Source: Vogesella alkaliphila (GTDB lineage: Bacteria > Pseudomonadota > Gammaproteobacteria > Burkholderiales > Chromobacteriaceae). From it: a DNA stretch of 64,000 bases. The position numbers were made by a program, and so were the translations under genes. The notes beneath the pieces are model-generated. The model was not told where the DNA came from and did no database searches. It saw only the letters and a program-made list of their open reading frames with translations. Each line of letters begins with the position of its first letter. Position 1 is the first letter of the stretch. Positions 17,155 through 25,351 of the stretch are shown one piece after another. The stretch covers positions 1 to 64,000 of the forward strand of contig NZ_BMYW01000002.1 of NCBI RefSeq assembly GCF_014652475.1, written 5' to 3'.

Positions 17155-17835
17155 ATGCCAGCCAACGTACTTGCCGACAAACTCGCTTGTTTCTGTCCGC
17201 AGGATGGCTATGTGCTGACAGAGCTGGGAGGGCAATTTAGCGCGGCCTATGTATTGCTACCCCCTTTCCTGCGACCACAAACACTTCCGGCAACGCGCTT
17301 CACCCCTGAACATTATCCGTCGCGCGAGGAGATCGTTGCCGATTGTCATCCAGTGAGCTGGCAGTCCGTAGTCACCCTGACCGGTCTGCCGGATATCGCC
17401 GCAGTGGATCTTGCCCTGCGTACCAGATCACTCTCCCTGCGCCAGGACCTTTGTCGCGAAGACTTTGCTCTACAGCTTGATCAGGCTTGCGAACAGAACG
17501 GCCTGATCCCACCAAGTGCAGGGGAGCTTCCCGATCTGTGGCACGATGACTGGCTAGCACTGCTGGCGAGAGACAAGGGCTGGCTGTGGTACGGTAATGA
17601 GTTTGGCGATGCCTGCCAGCGCATGCCATTAACCGATCCGATGAACTCCCATATTCATGCCCGCTATTTCTCTGCCGATGGCTCCATCATGTTGTGCAGC
17701 CATTGGGATAGCCATTACTCCCTAGTCTGCGGTGATCGTGAGCACTTGCTACCGTTCAGCCGCTATGAGGGTTTTTATTGCCAGCCTGACACCATGGTAC
17801 GCTGGAGCCGATCACTGGAATCCATTGGAACCTAA
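17155..17835 (+). CDS. Unknown protein of atypical base composition
   Basis: A 226-residue soluble protein I do not recognise. It has no signal peptide or membrane helix; it is rich in Trp, His and Cys, with motifs such as DLWHDDWLALLARDKGWLWYGN and SHWDSHYSLVCGDREHLLPF (each named here only as landmarks). Codon use is visibly more AT-rich than its neighbours, with common CTT, TTG, ACT and CCA codons that are rare elsewhere in the window, which suggests recent acquisition. It lies between the HAD gene and the DUF815 gene and contains no copy of the dispersed repeat. Confidence 0.65.
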   Translation: MPANVLADKLACFCPQDGYVLTELGGQFSAAYVLLPPFLRPQTLPATRFTPEHYPSREEIVADCHPVSWQSVVTLTGLPDIAAVDLALRTRSLSLRQDLCREDFALQLDQACEQNGLIPPSAGELPDLWHDDWLALLARDKGWLWYGNEFGDACQRMPLTDPMNSHIHARYFSADGSIMLCSHWDSHYSLVCGDREHLLPFSRYEGFYCQPDTMVRWSRSLESIGT

Positions 17836-17842
17836 AATCGAC

Positions 17843-18712
17843 ATGGACCGACTCGAAGCCTTTCTCGCCCGTGCCGAAGCGATGCTGGCACGGCTGGAGC
17901 CGCTGCTGCCGCCGGCCTTGCCGGCCACCGACTGGAGCGCGCCGGCCTTCCGCTGGCGTCGCCTCGGCGCCAATGCCTGGCTGGAGGCCATCCACCAGCC
18001 ACACAGCGTGGCACTGGACGAGCTGATCCACATCGAACGCCAGAAGCAGCGCCTGCTGCGCAACACCGAGCAGTTCCTCGCCGGCCGCCCGGCCAACAAC
18101 GTGCTGCTCACCGGCGCGCGCGGCACCGGCAAGTCGTCGCTGATCAAGGCGCTGCTGGGCCAGTACGCGGCGCAGGGCCTGCGCGTGATCGAGGTCGACA
18201 AGGCGCAGCTGCCCGACCTCGTACAGATCGTCGAGGCCGTCGCGGCACGACCGGAACGCTTCATCCTGTTCTGCGACGACCTGTCGTTCGAGGAAGGCGA
18301 AGACAGTTACAAGGCGCTGAAGTCGGCGCTGGACGGCGGCCTCGCGCGGCGTGCGGCCAACCTGCTGGTGTACGCCACCTCCAACCGCCGCCACCTGATG
18401 CCGGAAAAGGCCAGCGAGAACCGCGAGGGCTGGCTCAAGGACGGCGAGATCCATCCCGGCGAGACCACCGAGGAGAAAGTCTCGCTGTCCGACCGCTTCG
18501 GGCTGTGGCTGTCCTTCTACCCGTTCGACCAGGACGCCTACCTCGCCGCCGTGGCCGGCTGGCTGGCGCACTTCGGCCTCAAGCCCGGCAAGCACAGCGA
18601 ACGCGCGGCGCTGCAGTGGAGCCAGCTGCGCGGCAGCCGCTCCGGCCGCGTGGCCTACCAGTTTGCCTGCGACTGGGCCGGGCGCAGCAGTAAGGAGCGC
18701 CGCGCCGAGTGA
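17843..18712 (+). CDS. DUF815 family ATPase
   Basis: A 289-residue P-loop ATPase of the DUF815 family. Walker A GARGTGKSS is at residues 91-99, FILFCDDLSFEEGE gives the Walker B region, and YATSNRRHLMPE is the sensor-I-like stretch; all are typical of this AAA-like family, whose role is unknown. The start at 17843 lies eight bases after the preceding stop. In related bacteria this family often neighbours a Nudix gene; here an orphan motA intervenes. The repeat core at 18352-18362 is read as RAANLL. Confidence 0.85.
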   Translation: MDRLEAFLARAEAMLARLEPLLPPALPATDWSAPAFRWRRLGANAWLEAIHQPHSVALDELIHIERQKQRLLRNTEQFLAGRPANNVLLTGARGTGKSSLIKALLGQYAAQGLRVIEVDKAQLPDLVQIVEAVAARPERFILFCDDLSFEEGEDSYKALKSALDGGLARRAANLLVYATSNRRHLMPEKASENREGWLKDGEIHPGETTEEKVSLSDRFGLWLSFYPFDQDAYLAAVAGWLAHFGLKPGKHSERAALQWSQLRGSRSGRVAYQFACDWAGRSSKERRAE

Positions 18713-18938
18713 GCCACCTGTCGATTGCCGTGCCGTCCCCGGCTCTTGCGCGCGGACAGCGCGGCGTATGCAACGCAATTCGGGCGCCGCGCGGTAAAAA
18801 TGCACGGCGCTTGTCGCGATGCAATATCATGTCAGCGATCCGGCGCCGGCCGGCCCGCGCCCTGCCGCCGTCCGGCGCCCTGCGCCAGCGCGCAGCCGAA
18901 CAACCCTCTTTACCGCCCCATTTCAGGAAGTCTTGCTT

Positions 18939-19799
18939 ATGAATGTCATCATTGGTTATGTGATCACGCTGGGCTGTATCTTCGGCGCCTACATCGTGCA
19001 CGGCGGGAACATGACGGTCATCATCAAGGCACTGCCCACCGAGATGCTGGCGATTCTGGGCGGCGCCATCGGCGCCTTCGTGGTCAGCAACCAGGGCAAG
19101 ACGCTGAAAGCGGTCAAGGCCGCGCTGCCGGGCGCGTTCAAGGGCTCCAAGTACACCAAGGCGCGCTATATGGAGCTGCTGTCGCTGCTGTACGAGATCA
19201 TGGTCAAGATCCGCAAGGAAGGCCTGATGGCGATCGAGAACGACGTCGAGCACCCGCACGACAGCCCGCTGTTCAGCAAGTATCCGAATATCGCCAACGA
19301 TCACCACGTGATCGAATTCCTCACCGACTACCTGCGCATCATGGTGTCCGGCAACCTCAACGCCTTCGAGATCGAGAACCTGATGGACAACGAGATCGAG
19401 ACCCACCACCACGAGGCGGCGATGCCGGCTTCGGCGGTGACCAAGCTGGGCGATGCGCTGCCGGCCTTCGGTATCGTGGCGGCGGTGCTGGGCGTGGTGA
19501 ACACCATGGGCTCGGTCGGCCAGCCGCCGGCCATTCTCGGCGCCATGATCGGCAGCGCGCTGGTCGGCACCTTCCTCGGCATTCTGCTGGCCTACGGCGT
19601 GGTGTCGCCACTGGGCTCGCTGCTGGAACAGAAGGTCGAGGACAGCACCAAGGAATTCCAGTGCATCAAGACCACGCTGCTGGCCAGCCTGCAAGGCTAT
19701 GCGCCGCAAAGCGCGATCGAATTCGGCCGCAAGGTGCTGTACTCCACCGAACGCCCGTCGTTCAACGAGCTGGAGCAGCACGTCAAAGGCGCCAAATGA
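18939..19799 (+). CDS. motA: Flagellar motor stator protein MotA, without motB
   Basis: A 286-residue inner-membrane stator subunit of the proton-driven flagellar motor. It has the four helices of MotA, the charged cytoplasmic loop with KARYMELLSLLYEIMVKIRK, and the conserved GDALPAFGIVAAVLGVVNTM and AILGAMIGSALVGTFLGILL segments. The start at 18939 has AGGAAG upstream. MotA normally needs MotB from the next gene; here a strong terminator follows and the next gene is a Nudix hydrolase, so MotB must be elsewhere. I see no clear FliA promoter in the 226-base gap upstream. Confidence 0.93.
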   Translation: MNVIIGYVITLGCIFGAYIVHGGNMTVIIKALPTEMLAILGGAIGAFVVSNQGKTLKAVKAALPGAFKGSKYTKARYMELLSLLYEIMVKIRKEGLMAIENDVEHPHDSPLFSKYPNIANDHHVIEFLTDYLRIMVSGNLNAFEIENLMDNEIETHHHEAAMPASAVTKLGDALPAFGIVAAVLGVVNTMGSVGQPPAILGAMIGSALVGTFLGILLAYGVVSPLGSLLEQKVEDSTKEFQCIKTTLLASLQGYAPQSAIEFGRKVLYSTERPSFNELEQHVKGAK

Positions 19800-19814
19800 T
19801 CCGGCTAGCCCGCC

Positions 19815-19846
19815 ACGCCGCCGCTGCCTGTCAGCGGCGGCGTTTT
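19815..19846 (+). terminator. Intrinsic terminator after motA
   Basis: A 12-base stem (ACGCCGCCGCTG with 19832-19843), five-base loop and TTTT. It isolates motA as a monocistronic unit. Confidence 0.9.
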
Positions 19847-19892
19847 GCTTGCCGCCCTTCCCCACCGCAATACCTCATCCGGGATCCCGATC

Positions 19893-20837
19893 ATGTCTGA
19901 ATCCAAACCTGTTGTTTCCGTTGTCGCCGGTGCGCTGATGCACGCCGACGGCAGCTTCATGCTCGGCAGTCGCCCGGCGGGCAAGCCCTACGCCGGCTAC
20001 TGGGAATTCCCCGGCGGCAAGGTCGAGCCCGGCGAGACGCCGCTGGCGGCGCTGGTGCGCGAATTCCGCGAGGAAATGGGCATCGAGATCAGCCACGCCA
20101 CGCCGTGGCTGACGCGCACCCACCACTACGAGCACGCATCGGTGCACCTGCGCTTCTTCCGCATCTGGGCGTGGCAGGGCACGCCGCAGCCGCACGAAGG
20201 CCAGTCCTTTGCCTGGCAGACGCCGGGCCATCACAGCGTCACGCCGATGCTGCCGGCCAACGACCCGGTGCTGCGCTCGCTGCAACTGCCGGACGTGCTG
20301 CAGATCAGCTGCGTCGGCGAGTGCGGCCGCGACCACACGCTGGAAGTGCTGGCGCAGCGTGACGATCCGGGCTGGGTCATCGTGCGCGAACCGCAAAAGA
20401 GCCGCGAACAGCTGGCCGACTTTGTCGCCGAAGTGGCCGACATCGTCCACCCCAGGGGCGGCAAGCTGCTGGTCAATACCGATCCGGCATGGATCAAGGG
20501 CTGGCCGGTGGACGGCCTGCACCTGAGCGGCCAAAGGTTGGCCGCACTGGACGAGCGCCCGCCGCACCTGGCCTGGGTCGGTGCCTCGGTGCACAGCCGC
20601 GCGGAACTGGCGCGCGCCGCGGCACTGGGCCTCGACTACGCGCTGCTCGGCCACGTGCAGCCCACCGCCAGCCACCCGCAACAGGCGGCGCTGGGCTGGG
20701 ACGGCTTCGCCCGCCTGCTGCAGGACGAGATCCCGCTGCCGGTATTCGCCATCGGCGGCCTGCAGGCGGCGGACCTGGACACCGCCCGTGCGCACGGCGC
20801 GCACGGCATCGCGCTGATGCGGGGAGCGTGGCGATGA
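19893..20837 (+). CDS. Nudix hydrolase - ThiE-like fusion protein
   Basis: A 314-residue two-domain protein. The N-terminal half is a MutT-type Nudix hydrolase with the box GGKVEPGETP...REFREEMG at about residues 40-62, expected to clean 8-oxo-dGTP or similar. The C-terminal half (about 150-314) resembles thiamine-phosphate synthase/TenI: GLHLSGQRLAAL, WVGASVHSRAELARAAALG and VFAIGGLQAADLDTA. Such fusions are known in proteobacteria as MutT-family proteins; the second domain is probably not a full ThiE. The repeat at 20534-20546 is read as RLAA. The next gene overlaps by four bases. Confidence 0.88.
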   Translation: MSESKPVVSVVAGALMHADGSFMLGSRPAGKPYAGYWEFPGGKVEPGETPLAALVREFREEMGIEISHATPWLTRTHHYEHASVHLRFFRIWAWQGTPQPHEGQSFAWQTPGHHSVTPMLPANDPVLRSLQLPDVLQISCVGECGRDHTLEVLAQRDDPGWVIVREPQKSREQLADFVAEVADIVHPRGGKLLVNTDPAWIKGWPVDGLHLSGQRLAALDERPPHLAWVGASVHSRAELARAAALGLDYALLGHVQPTASHPQQAALGWDGFARLLQDEIPLPVFAIGGLQAADLDTARAHGAHGIALMRGAWR

Positions 20838-21268
20838 AGGCACTCAGCCGCAGGCAATGGCAGTTCATCGCGCTGGCACTGCTGGTGTTCGCCGCGCTCA
20901 AGGTGGCGCTGATCACCTGGTATCTGCAGCAGCGCCAGCCGGCCGCACCGGCCGTCACCAGCGTCAGCTGCAGCACGCTGCAACAGGGCTGTGCGCTGCC
21001 GGACGGCAGCGTGCTGCGCTTTGCCGATGGCCCGCGCCAGCGCAGCCCGTTCACGCTGACGCTGAGCAAGCACGGCGGCGAGGCGCCGACGGCGGAGTTC
21101 TCGATGCGCGACATGGACATGGGCTTCAACCGCTACCGCTTCGTCGATGGCGGCGACCACTGGCAAGCGCGCGTCACGCTGCCGGCCTGCGTCAGCGGCA
21201 GCCCGGACTGGCTGCTGGACCTGCACCAGAACGGCCACATCTATCGCATCGCCTTCCGGGCAGGCTGA
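20834..21268 (+). CDS. Membrane-anchored periplasmic protein, unknown
   Basis: A 144-residue protein with one N-terminal helix (about residues 11-30, IALALLVFAALKVALITWYL) and a small periplasmic domain containing three cysteines (CSTLQQGC and PACVSG), possibly disulfide-bonded. Its start overlaps the stop of the Nudix-ThiE gene (ATGA), so it is translationally coupled. MRDMDMGFNRYRF has a Met-rich look sometimes seen in copper-linked proteins, but this is not enough to assign a role. Confidence 0.7.
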   Translation: MKALSRRQWQFIALALLVFAALKVALITWYLQQRQPAAPAVTSVSCSTLQQGCALPDGSVLRFADGPRQRSPFTLTLSKHGGEAPTAEFSMRDMDMGFNRYRFVDGGDHWQARVTLPACVSGSPDWLLDLHQNGHIYRIAFRAG

Positions 21269-21279
21269 TCTAGCTAGGC

Positions 21280-21295
21280 TGGCACACTCCTTGCT
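21280..21295 (+). promoter_or_regulatory. Sigma-54 promoter
   Basis: TGGCACACTCCTTGCT matches the sigma-54 consensus TGGCAC-N5-TTGCT exactly, with the GG and GC elements 12 bases apart. It points rightward into a 300-base region without a protein gene; transcription would start near 21306. Confidence 0.75.
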
Positions 21296-21305
21296 AACTA
21301 TTACC

Positions 21306-21386
21306 CTGCTCCACGGAGCGACAGGTGTTGTTCTTCGTTTGCAGCGTGGTCCGATCGACCAAACGCTCAGTTGACGAAGTTTTTTT
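21306..21386 (+). ncRNA. Candidate sigma-54-dependent small RNA
   Basis: The segment from the predicted start after the sigma-54 promoter to a T-run is about 80 bases. Its 3' half folds into a long interrupted hairpin: CTTCGT (21333-21338) with ACGAAG (21374-21379), AGCGT (21343-21347) with ACGCT (21363-21367), and GGTC (21348-21351) with GACC (21357-21360). Seven T (21380-21386) follow at once, an intrinsic terminator. No open reading frame with a ribosome binding site is seen. By promoter class and the NtrC-like box beside it, it resembles nitrogen-controlled small RNAs such as NrsZ in concept only; there is no claim of homology. Exact ends are inferred. Confidence 0.55.
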
Positions 21387-21402
21387 GCACAATAGTGGTG
21401 CA
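21386..21402. promoter_or_regulatory. NtrC-type binding site
   Basis: TGCACAATAGTGGTGCA fits the NtrC enhancer consensus TGCAC-N5-TGGTGCA at every defined position. It lies about 80 bases downstream of the predicted start of the small RNA; enhancers of this class can act from such positions. Another TGGTGCA half-site is at 21419-21425. Confidence 0.6.
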
Positions 21403-21410
21403 GCAAAGCC

Positions 21411-21449
21411 ACCCGAATTGGTGCAATGCGCCAATTCGGGGCTTCTTTT
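21411..21449 (+). terminator. Second hairpin terminator in the small-RNA region
   Basis: CCCGAATTGG (21412-21421) pairs perfectly with 21431-21440 and is followed by GCTTCTTTT. It would stop read-through from the small RNA. Confidence 0.7.
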
Positions 21450-21535
21450 CCGGATAGTCACACGGCGTCGGCACGACGACGTGCAGGGTTTGATAGAGGG
21501 AGAACCAGAACGGCTCAGCCGTCATCTCAACAGGC

Positions 21536-21567
21536 AAGGTTGGCCGCAAGCGATTGCGGCCAACCTT
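21536..21567. repeat. Perfect inverted pair of the dispersed repeat; convergent terminator
   Basis: Two full 14-mers, AAGGTTGGCCGCAA (21536-21549) and its complement (21554-21567), form a 14-base stem with the four-base loop GCGA, followed by TTTTCCTTTTT. It lies 40 bases past the stop of the convergent isochorismatase-like gene and ends the small-RNA region. This is the clearest example of the repeat used as a terminator. Confidence 0.9.
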
Positions 21568-21607
21568 TTCCTTTTTGGGGCCGCCGCGCCGGCCGCTCGC
21601 CCCGCCC

Positions 21608-22162
21608 TCAGGACGGCTGCGCGCCCACCAGATAACGCTTGCTCATCTGGCGGAACAGCTCGGTGCCGGACACCTGCAGCGCCTCGAACAGCACCATCTC
21701 GCGCGTCACCAGCACCGCGCCGGCATCGCGCATGCGCTGCAGCCCCACGTCGCGGTCGATCTGGCTGCGGCTGGACACCGCGTCCGCCACCACGAACACC
21801 TGCTTGCCGTGCGCCAAGAGCTCCAGCACCGTCTGCAGCACGCAGACATGGGTCTCCATGCCGCACACCACCACCTGCGGCCGCTGCAGCAAGTCCGGTG
21901 GCAGGCACTGGCTGGCGACGCAGGAGAAGTGCAGCTTGCTCACCACCGCCGCGCCGGGGGCCGCCGCCAGCAGCGATGGTGCGGTATGGCCCAGTCCCTG
22001 CGGGTACTGCTCGGAAAACACCACCGGCAGGCCGACATCGTGTGCCGCCGCAATCAGCCAGCGGCAGCGCGCCAGCATTCCCTCCGCATCCAGCACCGCC
22101 GGCAGCAGTTTTTCCTGGATGTCCACCACCAGCAGGGTGGCCCGTTCCTTGTCGATCAGCAT
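21608..22162 (-). CDS. Isochorismatase-like cysteine hydrolase
   Basis: A 184-residue hydrolase of the isochorismatase superfamily (YcaC-like group). The catalytic triad is visible as Asp14 (VVDIQ), Lys76 (SKLHFS) and Cys107 (METHVCV). A strong GGAGGAG ribosome binding site precedes the ATG. Members cleave varied amides and enol ethers; the substrate here is unknown and the gene stands alone between a small-RNA region and a divergent dehydrogenase gene. Confidence 0.87.
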   Translation of the reverse strand: MLIDKERATLLVVDIQEKLLPAVLDAEGMLARCRWLIAAAHDVGLPVVFSEQYPQGLGHTAPSLLAAAPGAAVVSKLHFSCVASQCLPPDLLQRPQVVVCGMETHVCVLQTVLELLAHGKQVFVVADAVSSRSQIDRDVGLQRMRDAGAVLVTREMVLFEALQVSGTELFRQMSKRYLVGAQPS

Positions 22163-22303
22163 GATTTCTCCTCCATGGCTGCAAACAGCTTAACCGCTTG
22201 CCATAAACAAGGGCAAACCCCTGATGGGAAAGCGTTTGTGTTGTGGCAACATCGCTAGCAACCCAGAACAGAACAGGCCGGCCACGGCCACACGGAGAGT
22301 CTC

Positions 22304-25135
22304 ATGCTGCAAGGTGCCTACCGCGAATTCCATCAACGCATCCTGGAAGTGCTACCCGCGCGCCGGGTGTTCAGCGACCCGCTGTCGACGCTGGCCTACG
22401 GCACCGACGCCTCCTGTTACCGGCTGACGCCCAAGCTCGTCATCAAGACCGAGCACGAGGACGAGGTACGTGCCATCCTGCGCGAGGCCGCCAGCCTGCA
22501 GCTGCCGGTGACCTTCCGCGCCGCCGGCACCTCGCTGTCCGGCCAGGCGGTGAGCGACTCGATCCTGGTGGTGGCCAGCCACGGCTGGAAGAAGCTGCAG
22601 GTGCTGGATGACGGCGCCGCCATCCGCCTGCAGCCGGGGGTGATCGGCGCCGAGGCCAATGCCGCGCTGCTGCCGTACGGCCGCAAGATCGGCCCGGACC
22701 CGGCCACCATCAACTCGGCGATGATCGGCGGCATCGTCAACAACAACTCCAGCGGCATGTGCTGCGGCACCGCCGAGAACAGCTACCAGACGCTGAAATC
22801 GCTGCGCCTGCTGCTGGCCGACGGCACGCTGCTGGACAGCGGCGACGCCGCCAGCGTGGCGGCGTTCCGCGTCAGCCACGCCGGCCTGCTGGCCCAGTTG
22901 GCCGCGCTGCGCCAGCGCGTGCTGGACGATGCCGATCTGGCGGCCAAGATCCGCCGCAAGTACAAGATGAAGAACACCACCGGCTACAGCCTGAACGCGC
23001 TGCTGGATTTTGCCGACCCGCTAGAGATGCTGACGCACCTGATCGTGGGCAGCGAAGGCACGCTGGCCTTCGTGTCCGAGGTCACCTACCACAGCGTGGT
23101 GGAGCACCCGCACAAGGCGTCGGCGCTGGTGTTCTACGACAGCATCAAGGCCGCCTGCGACGCGATCGCCATCCTGGCGCAGCACAAGGATGTGGTGTCG
23201 TCGGCCGAGCTGCTGGACCGCGCCAGCCTGAAATCGGTGGAGAACAAGGCCGGGGTGCCGGACTTCATCAAGACGCTGGGGCCGGACGCCGCCGCCATCC
23301 TGATGGAAACCCGCGCCGCCAGCCCGGACGCCATTGCGGCCAACGTGGCGGCCATCAGCGGCTTTATCCAGCACATCGCCACCGCAACCGGCATCCGCTT
23401 CACCAGCGACGTGGCCGAGTACACCCAGTACTGGAACATCCGCAAGGGCATGTTCCCAAGCGTGGGGGCGATGCGCGCGGCGGAAACCACGGTGATCATC
23501 GAGGACGTCGCCTTCCCGATCGAGCACCTGGCCGAGGGCACACTCAAGCTGCAGGCGCTGTTCCGCCAGTTCGGCTACCACGAGGCCATCATTTTCGGCC
23601 ACGCGCTGGAAGGCAACCTGCACTTCGTGTTCACCCCCAACTTTAGCGGCGCGGAGGAAATCGCCCGCTACGAAGCGTTTATCGAGGCGGTGTGCCAGCT
23701 GGTGGCGGTGGAGTACGAAGGCGCGCTGAAAGCCGAGCACGGCACCGGCCGCAATATGGCGCCGTTCGTGGAGATGGAGTGGGGCCCGGCCGCCTATCGC
23801 CTGATGCAGGAAATCAAGGCGCTGTTCGACCCGCAGGGCATCCTCAACCCGGACGTGATCATCACCCACGACAAGCTGCTGCACGTGCGCGACCTGAAGC
23901 CGATTCCGGCGGTGGGCCCGCTGATCGACAAGTGCATCGAATGCGGCTTCTGCGAGGTGATGTGCCCCAGCCGCGCCATCACCCTCACCCCGCGCCAGCG
24001 CATCGTCGCCAACCGCGAGATGGCACTGCTGGAAAAAACCGGCGACCGCGAGCGGCTGGCCGACATCCGCGCCGCCTACCAGTACGCCGGCGATGAAACC
24101 TGTACCACCTGCGGGCTGTGCGAAACCGCCTGCCCGGTGGGCATCAACACCGGCAGCCTGACCAGCCTGATCCGCCAGGCCCAGCTGTCCGACATCGGCT
24201 GGGCTACCGCCAACACCCTGGCCGACAACTTCGCCACCGCCGCCAGCGGCGCCAGGCTGGGGCTGAAGGCGCTGGACACCCTGCATGCAGTGGCCGGCGA
24301 CACCGCCACCGGCGCCATCATGCGCGGGCTGCGCCAGGTGCTTGGCCGCAAGATCCCGCGCTGGACACCGTACTTCCCGCGCGCCGCCGGCAAGCTGCAG
24401 CTGGCCAGCGGCCAGAGCAGCAGCGCACGCAAGGTGGTGTACCTGCCGTCCTGCCTGACCCGCACCTTCGTGCCGTCCGCCAAGGCGCCGGATGCGCGGC
24501 CGCTGAACGAGGTGGTGGCCTCGGTGCTGAACAAGGCCGGCTACCAGCTGCTGTACCCGGACAACCTCGCCAACCTGTGCTGCGGCACGCCGTTCAAGTC
24601 CAAGGGTGCGGCCGATGCGGCGCAGAAGAAAATCAACGAGATGGAAGCCGCGCTGCTAATCGCCAGCGACAACGGCCGCTGGCCGGTGATCATCGACAAC
24701 GGCGTGTGCACCGCGGCACTGCTGGACGGCATGCAGGACCCGCGGCTGCGCATCGTGGACGTGACCACGTTTGTAGAAGAAGAAGCGGCGCCGTATCTGC
24801 AGTTCAGCCCGCAGGACGAAACCGTGGCGCTGCACGTGGTGTGCTCGATGCGCAAGAAAGGCCAGTCCGCCACCCTCAATGCGCTGGCCAAACGCTGTGC
24901 TAAGACGGTGATCGAGCCGGCCGGCATCACCTGCTGCGGCTTTGCCGGCGACAAGGGCTTTTCGCACCCGGAGCTGAATGAGAGCGCGCTGAGCGGGCTG
25001 CAACAACAGGTGGCCGGCTGCTGCGGCGGCTTCTCCACCAGCGCCACCTGCGAAATCGGCCTGTCCAGCCACAGCGGCATTCCCTACCAACACCTGATGG
25101 TGCTGGTGGATAGCGCGACACAGCCGCGACGCTAA
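22304..25135 (+). CDS. FAD/Fe-S D-2-hydroxyacid (D-lactate) dehydrogenase
   Basis: A 943-residue three-part oxidoreductase. Residues about 30-250 form the FAD-binding PCMH domain (TFRAAGTSLSGQ, NSAMIGGIVNNNSSGMCCG), 260-520 the FAD-oxidase C-terminal domain, about 540-610 two 4Fe-4S motifs (CIECGFCEVMC and CTTCGLCETAC), and the remainder two CCG cysteine-rich domains (near residues 759 and 876). This layout is that of Dld-II/LldE-type quinone-linked D-lactate dehydrogenases; a D-2-hydroxyglutarate dehydrogenase of YdiJ type is the main alternative, although YdiJ is longer. Membrane-associated in the cytoplasm. No lactate permease or regulator is adjacent. Confidence 0.85.
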   Translation: MLQGAYREFHQRILEVLPARRVFSDPLSTLAYGTDASCYRLTPKLVIKTEHEDEVRAILREAASLQLPVTFRAAGTSLSGQAVSDSILVVASHGWKKLQVLDDGAAIRLQPGVIGAEANAALLPYGRKIGPDPATINSAMIGGIVNNNSSGMCCGTAENSYQTLKSLRLLLADGTLLDSGDAASVAAFRVSHAGLLAQLAALRQRVLDDADLAAKIRRKYKMKNTTGYSLNALLDFADPLEMLTHLIVGSEGTLAFVSEVTYHSVVEHPHKASALVFYDSIKAACDAIAILAQHKDVVSSAELLDRASLKSVENKAGVPDFIKTLGPDAAAILMETRAASPDAIAANVAAISGFIQHIATATGIRFTSDVAEYTQYWNIRKGMFPSVGAMRAAETTVIIEDVAFPIEHLAEGTLKLQALFRQFGYHEAIIFGHALEGNLHFVFTPNFSGAEEIARYEAFIEAVCQLVAVEYEGALKAEHGTGRNMAPFVEMEWGPAAYRLMQEIKALFDPQGILNPDVIITHDKLLHVRDLKPIPAVGPLIDKCIECGFCEVMCPSRAITLTPRQRIVANREMALLEKTGDRERLADIRAAYQYAGDETCTTCGLCETACPVGINTGSLTSLIRQAQLSDIGWATANTLADNFATAASGARLGLKALDTLHAVAGDTATGAIMRGLRQVLGRKIPRWTPYFPRAAGKLQLASGQSSSARKVVYLPSCLTRTFVPSAKAPDARPLNEVVASVLNKAGYQLLYPDNLANLCCGTPFKSKGAADAAQKKINEMEAALLIASDNGRWPVIIDNGVCTAALLDGMQDPRLRIVDVTTFVEEEAAPYLQFSPQDETVALHVVCSMRKKGQSATLNALAKRCAKTVIEPAGITCCGFAGDKGFSHPELNESALSGLQQQVAGCCGGFSTSATCEIGLSSHSGIPYQHLMVLVDSATQPRR

Positions 25136-25152
25136 GCCTCATCCCGCCACCT

Positions 25153-25188
25153 GCCCGTGCCGCCACCACGTTGGCCGCACGGGCTTTG
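25153..25188 (+). terminator. Terminator containing a near-copy of the repeat
   Basis: GCCCGTGC (25153-25160) pairs with 25177-25184, followed by TTTG. The right arm and loop contain CGTTGGCCGCA, one base from the repeat core. It lies 17 bases after the dehydrogenase stop. Confidence 0.7.
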
Positions 25189-25351
25189 TCATTCGGCACC
25201 GCCGCATGGCATGCTGTGACGCTCGATGCCGCCCACTATCGCAAGCAGCCTGCCAACCCGAAAGCCAGCCCATGCACCACGCCAGCCCAACTGTTTTCCT
25301 CCACCCGCCCCGCCAGCACCACCCGCGCCTGGCGCGAGCGGCGAAGTAGCC

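Noticed and set aside
18713-18938. A FliA-type promoter upstream of motA
   Set aside because: TAAA occurs at 18795-18798 but no GCCGATAA-like element follows at the required spacing.
21416-21434. A second complete NtrC site
   Set aside because: Only the TGGTGCA half fits; the rest belongs to the perfect stem of a terminator hairpin.
21424-21434. A reverse sigma-54 promoter in TGGCGCATTGCA
   Set aside because: The GG and GC elements are only eight bases apart instead of twelve.
22304-25135. YdiJ-type D-2-hydroxyglutarate dehydrogenase as a firm name
   Set aside because: The domain order is shared with D-lactate dehydrogenases and the size fits those better; substrate cannot be settled by eye.
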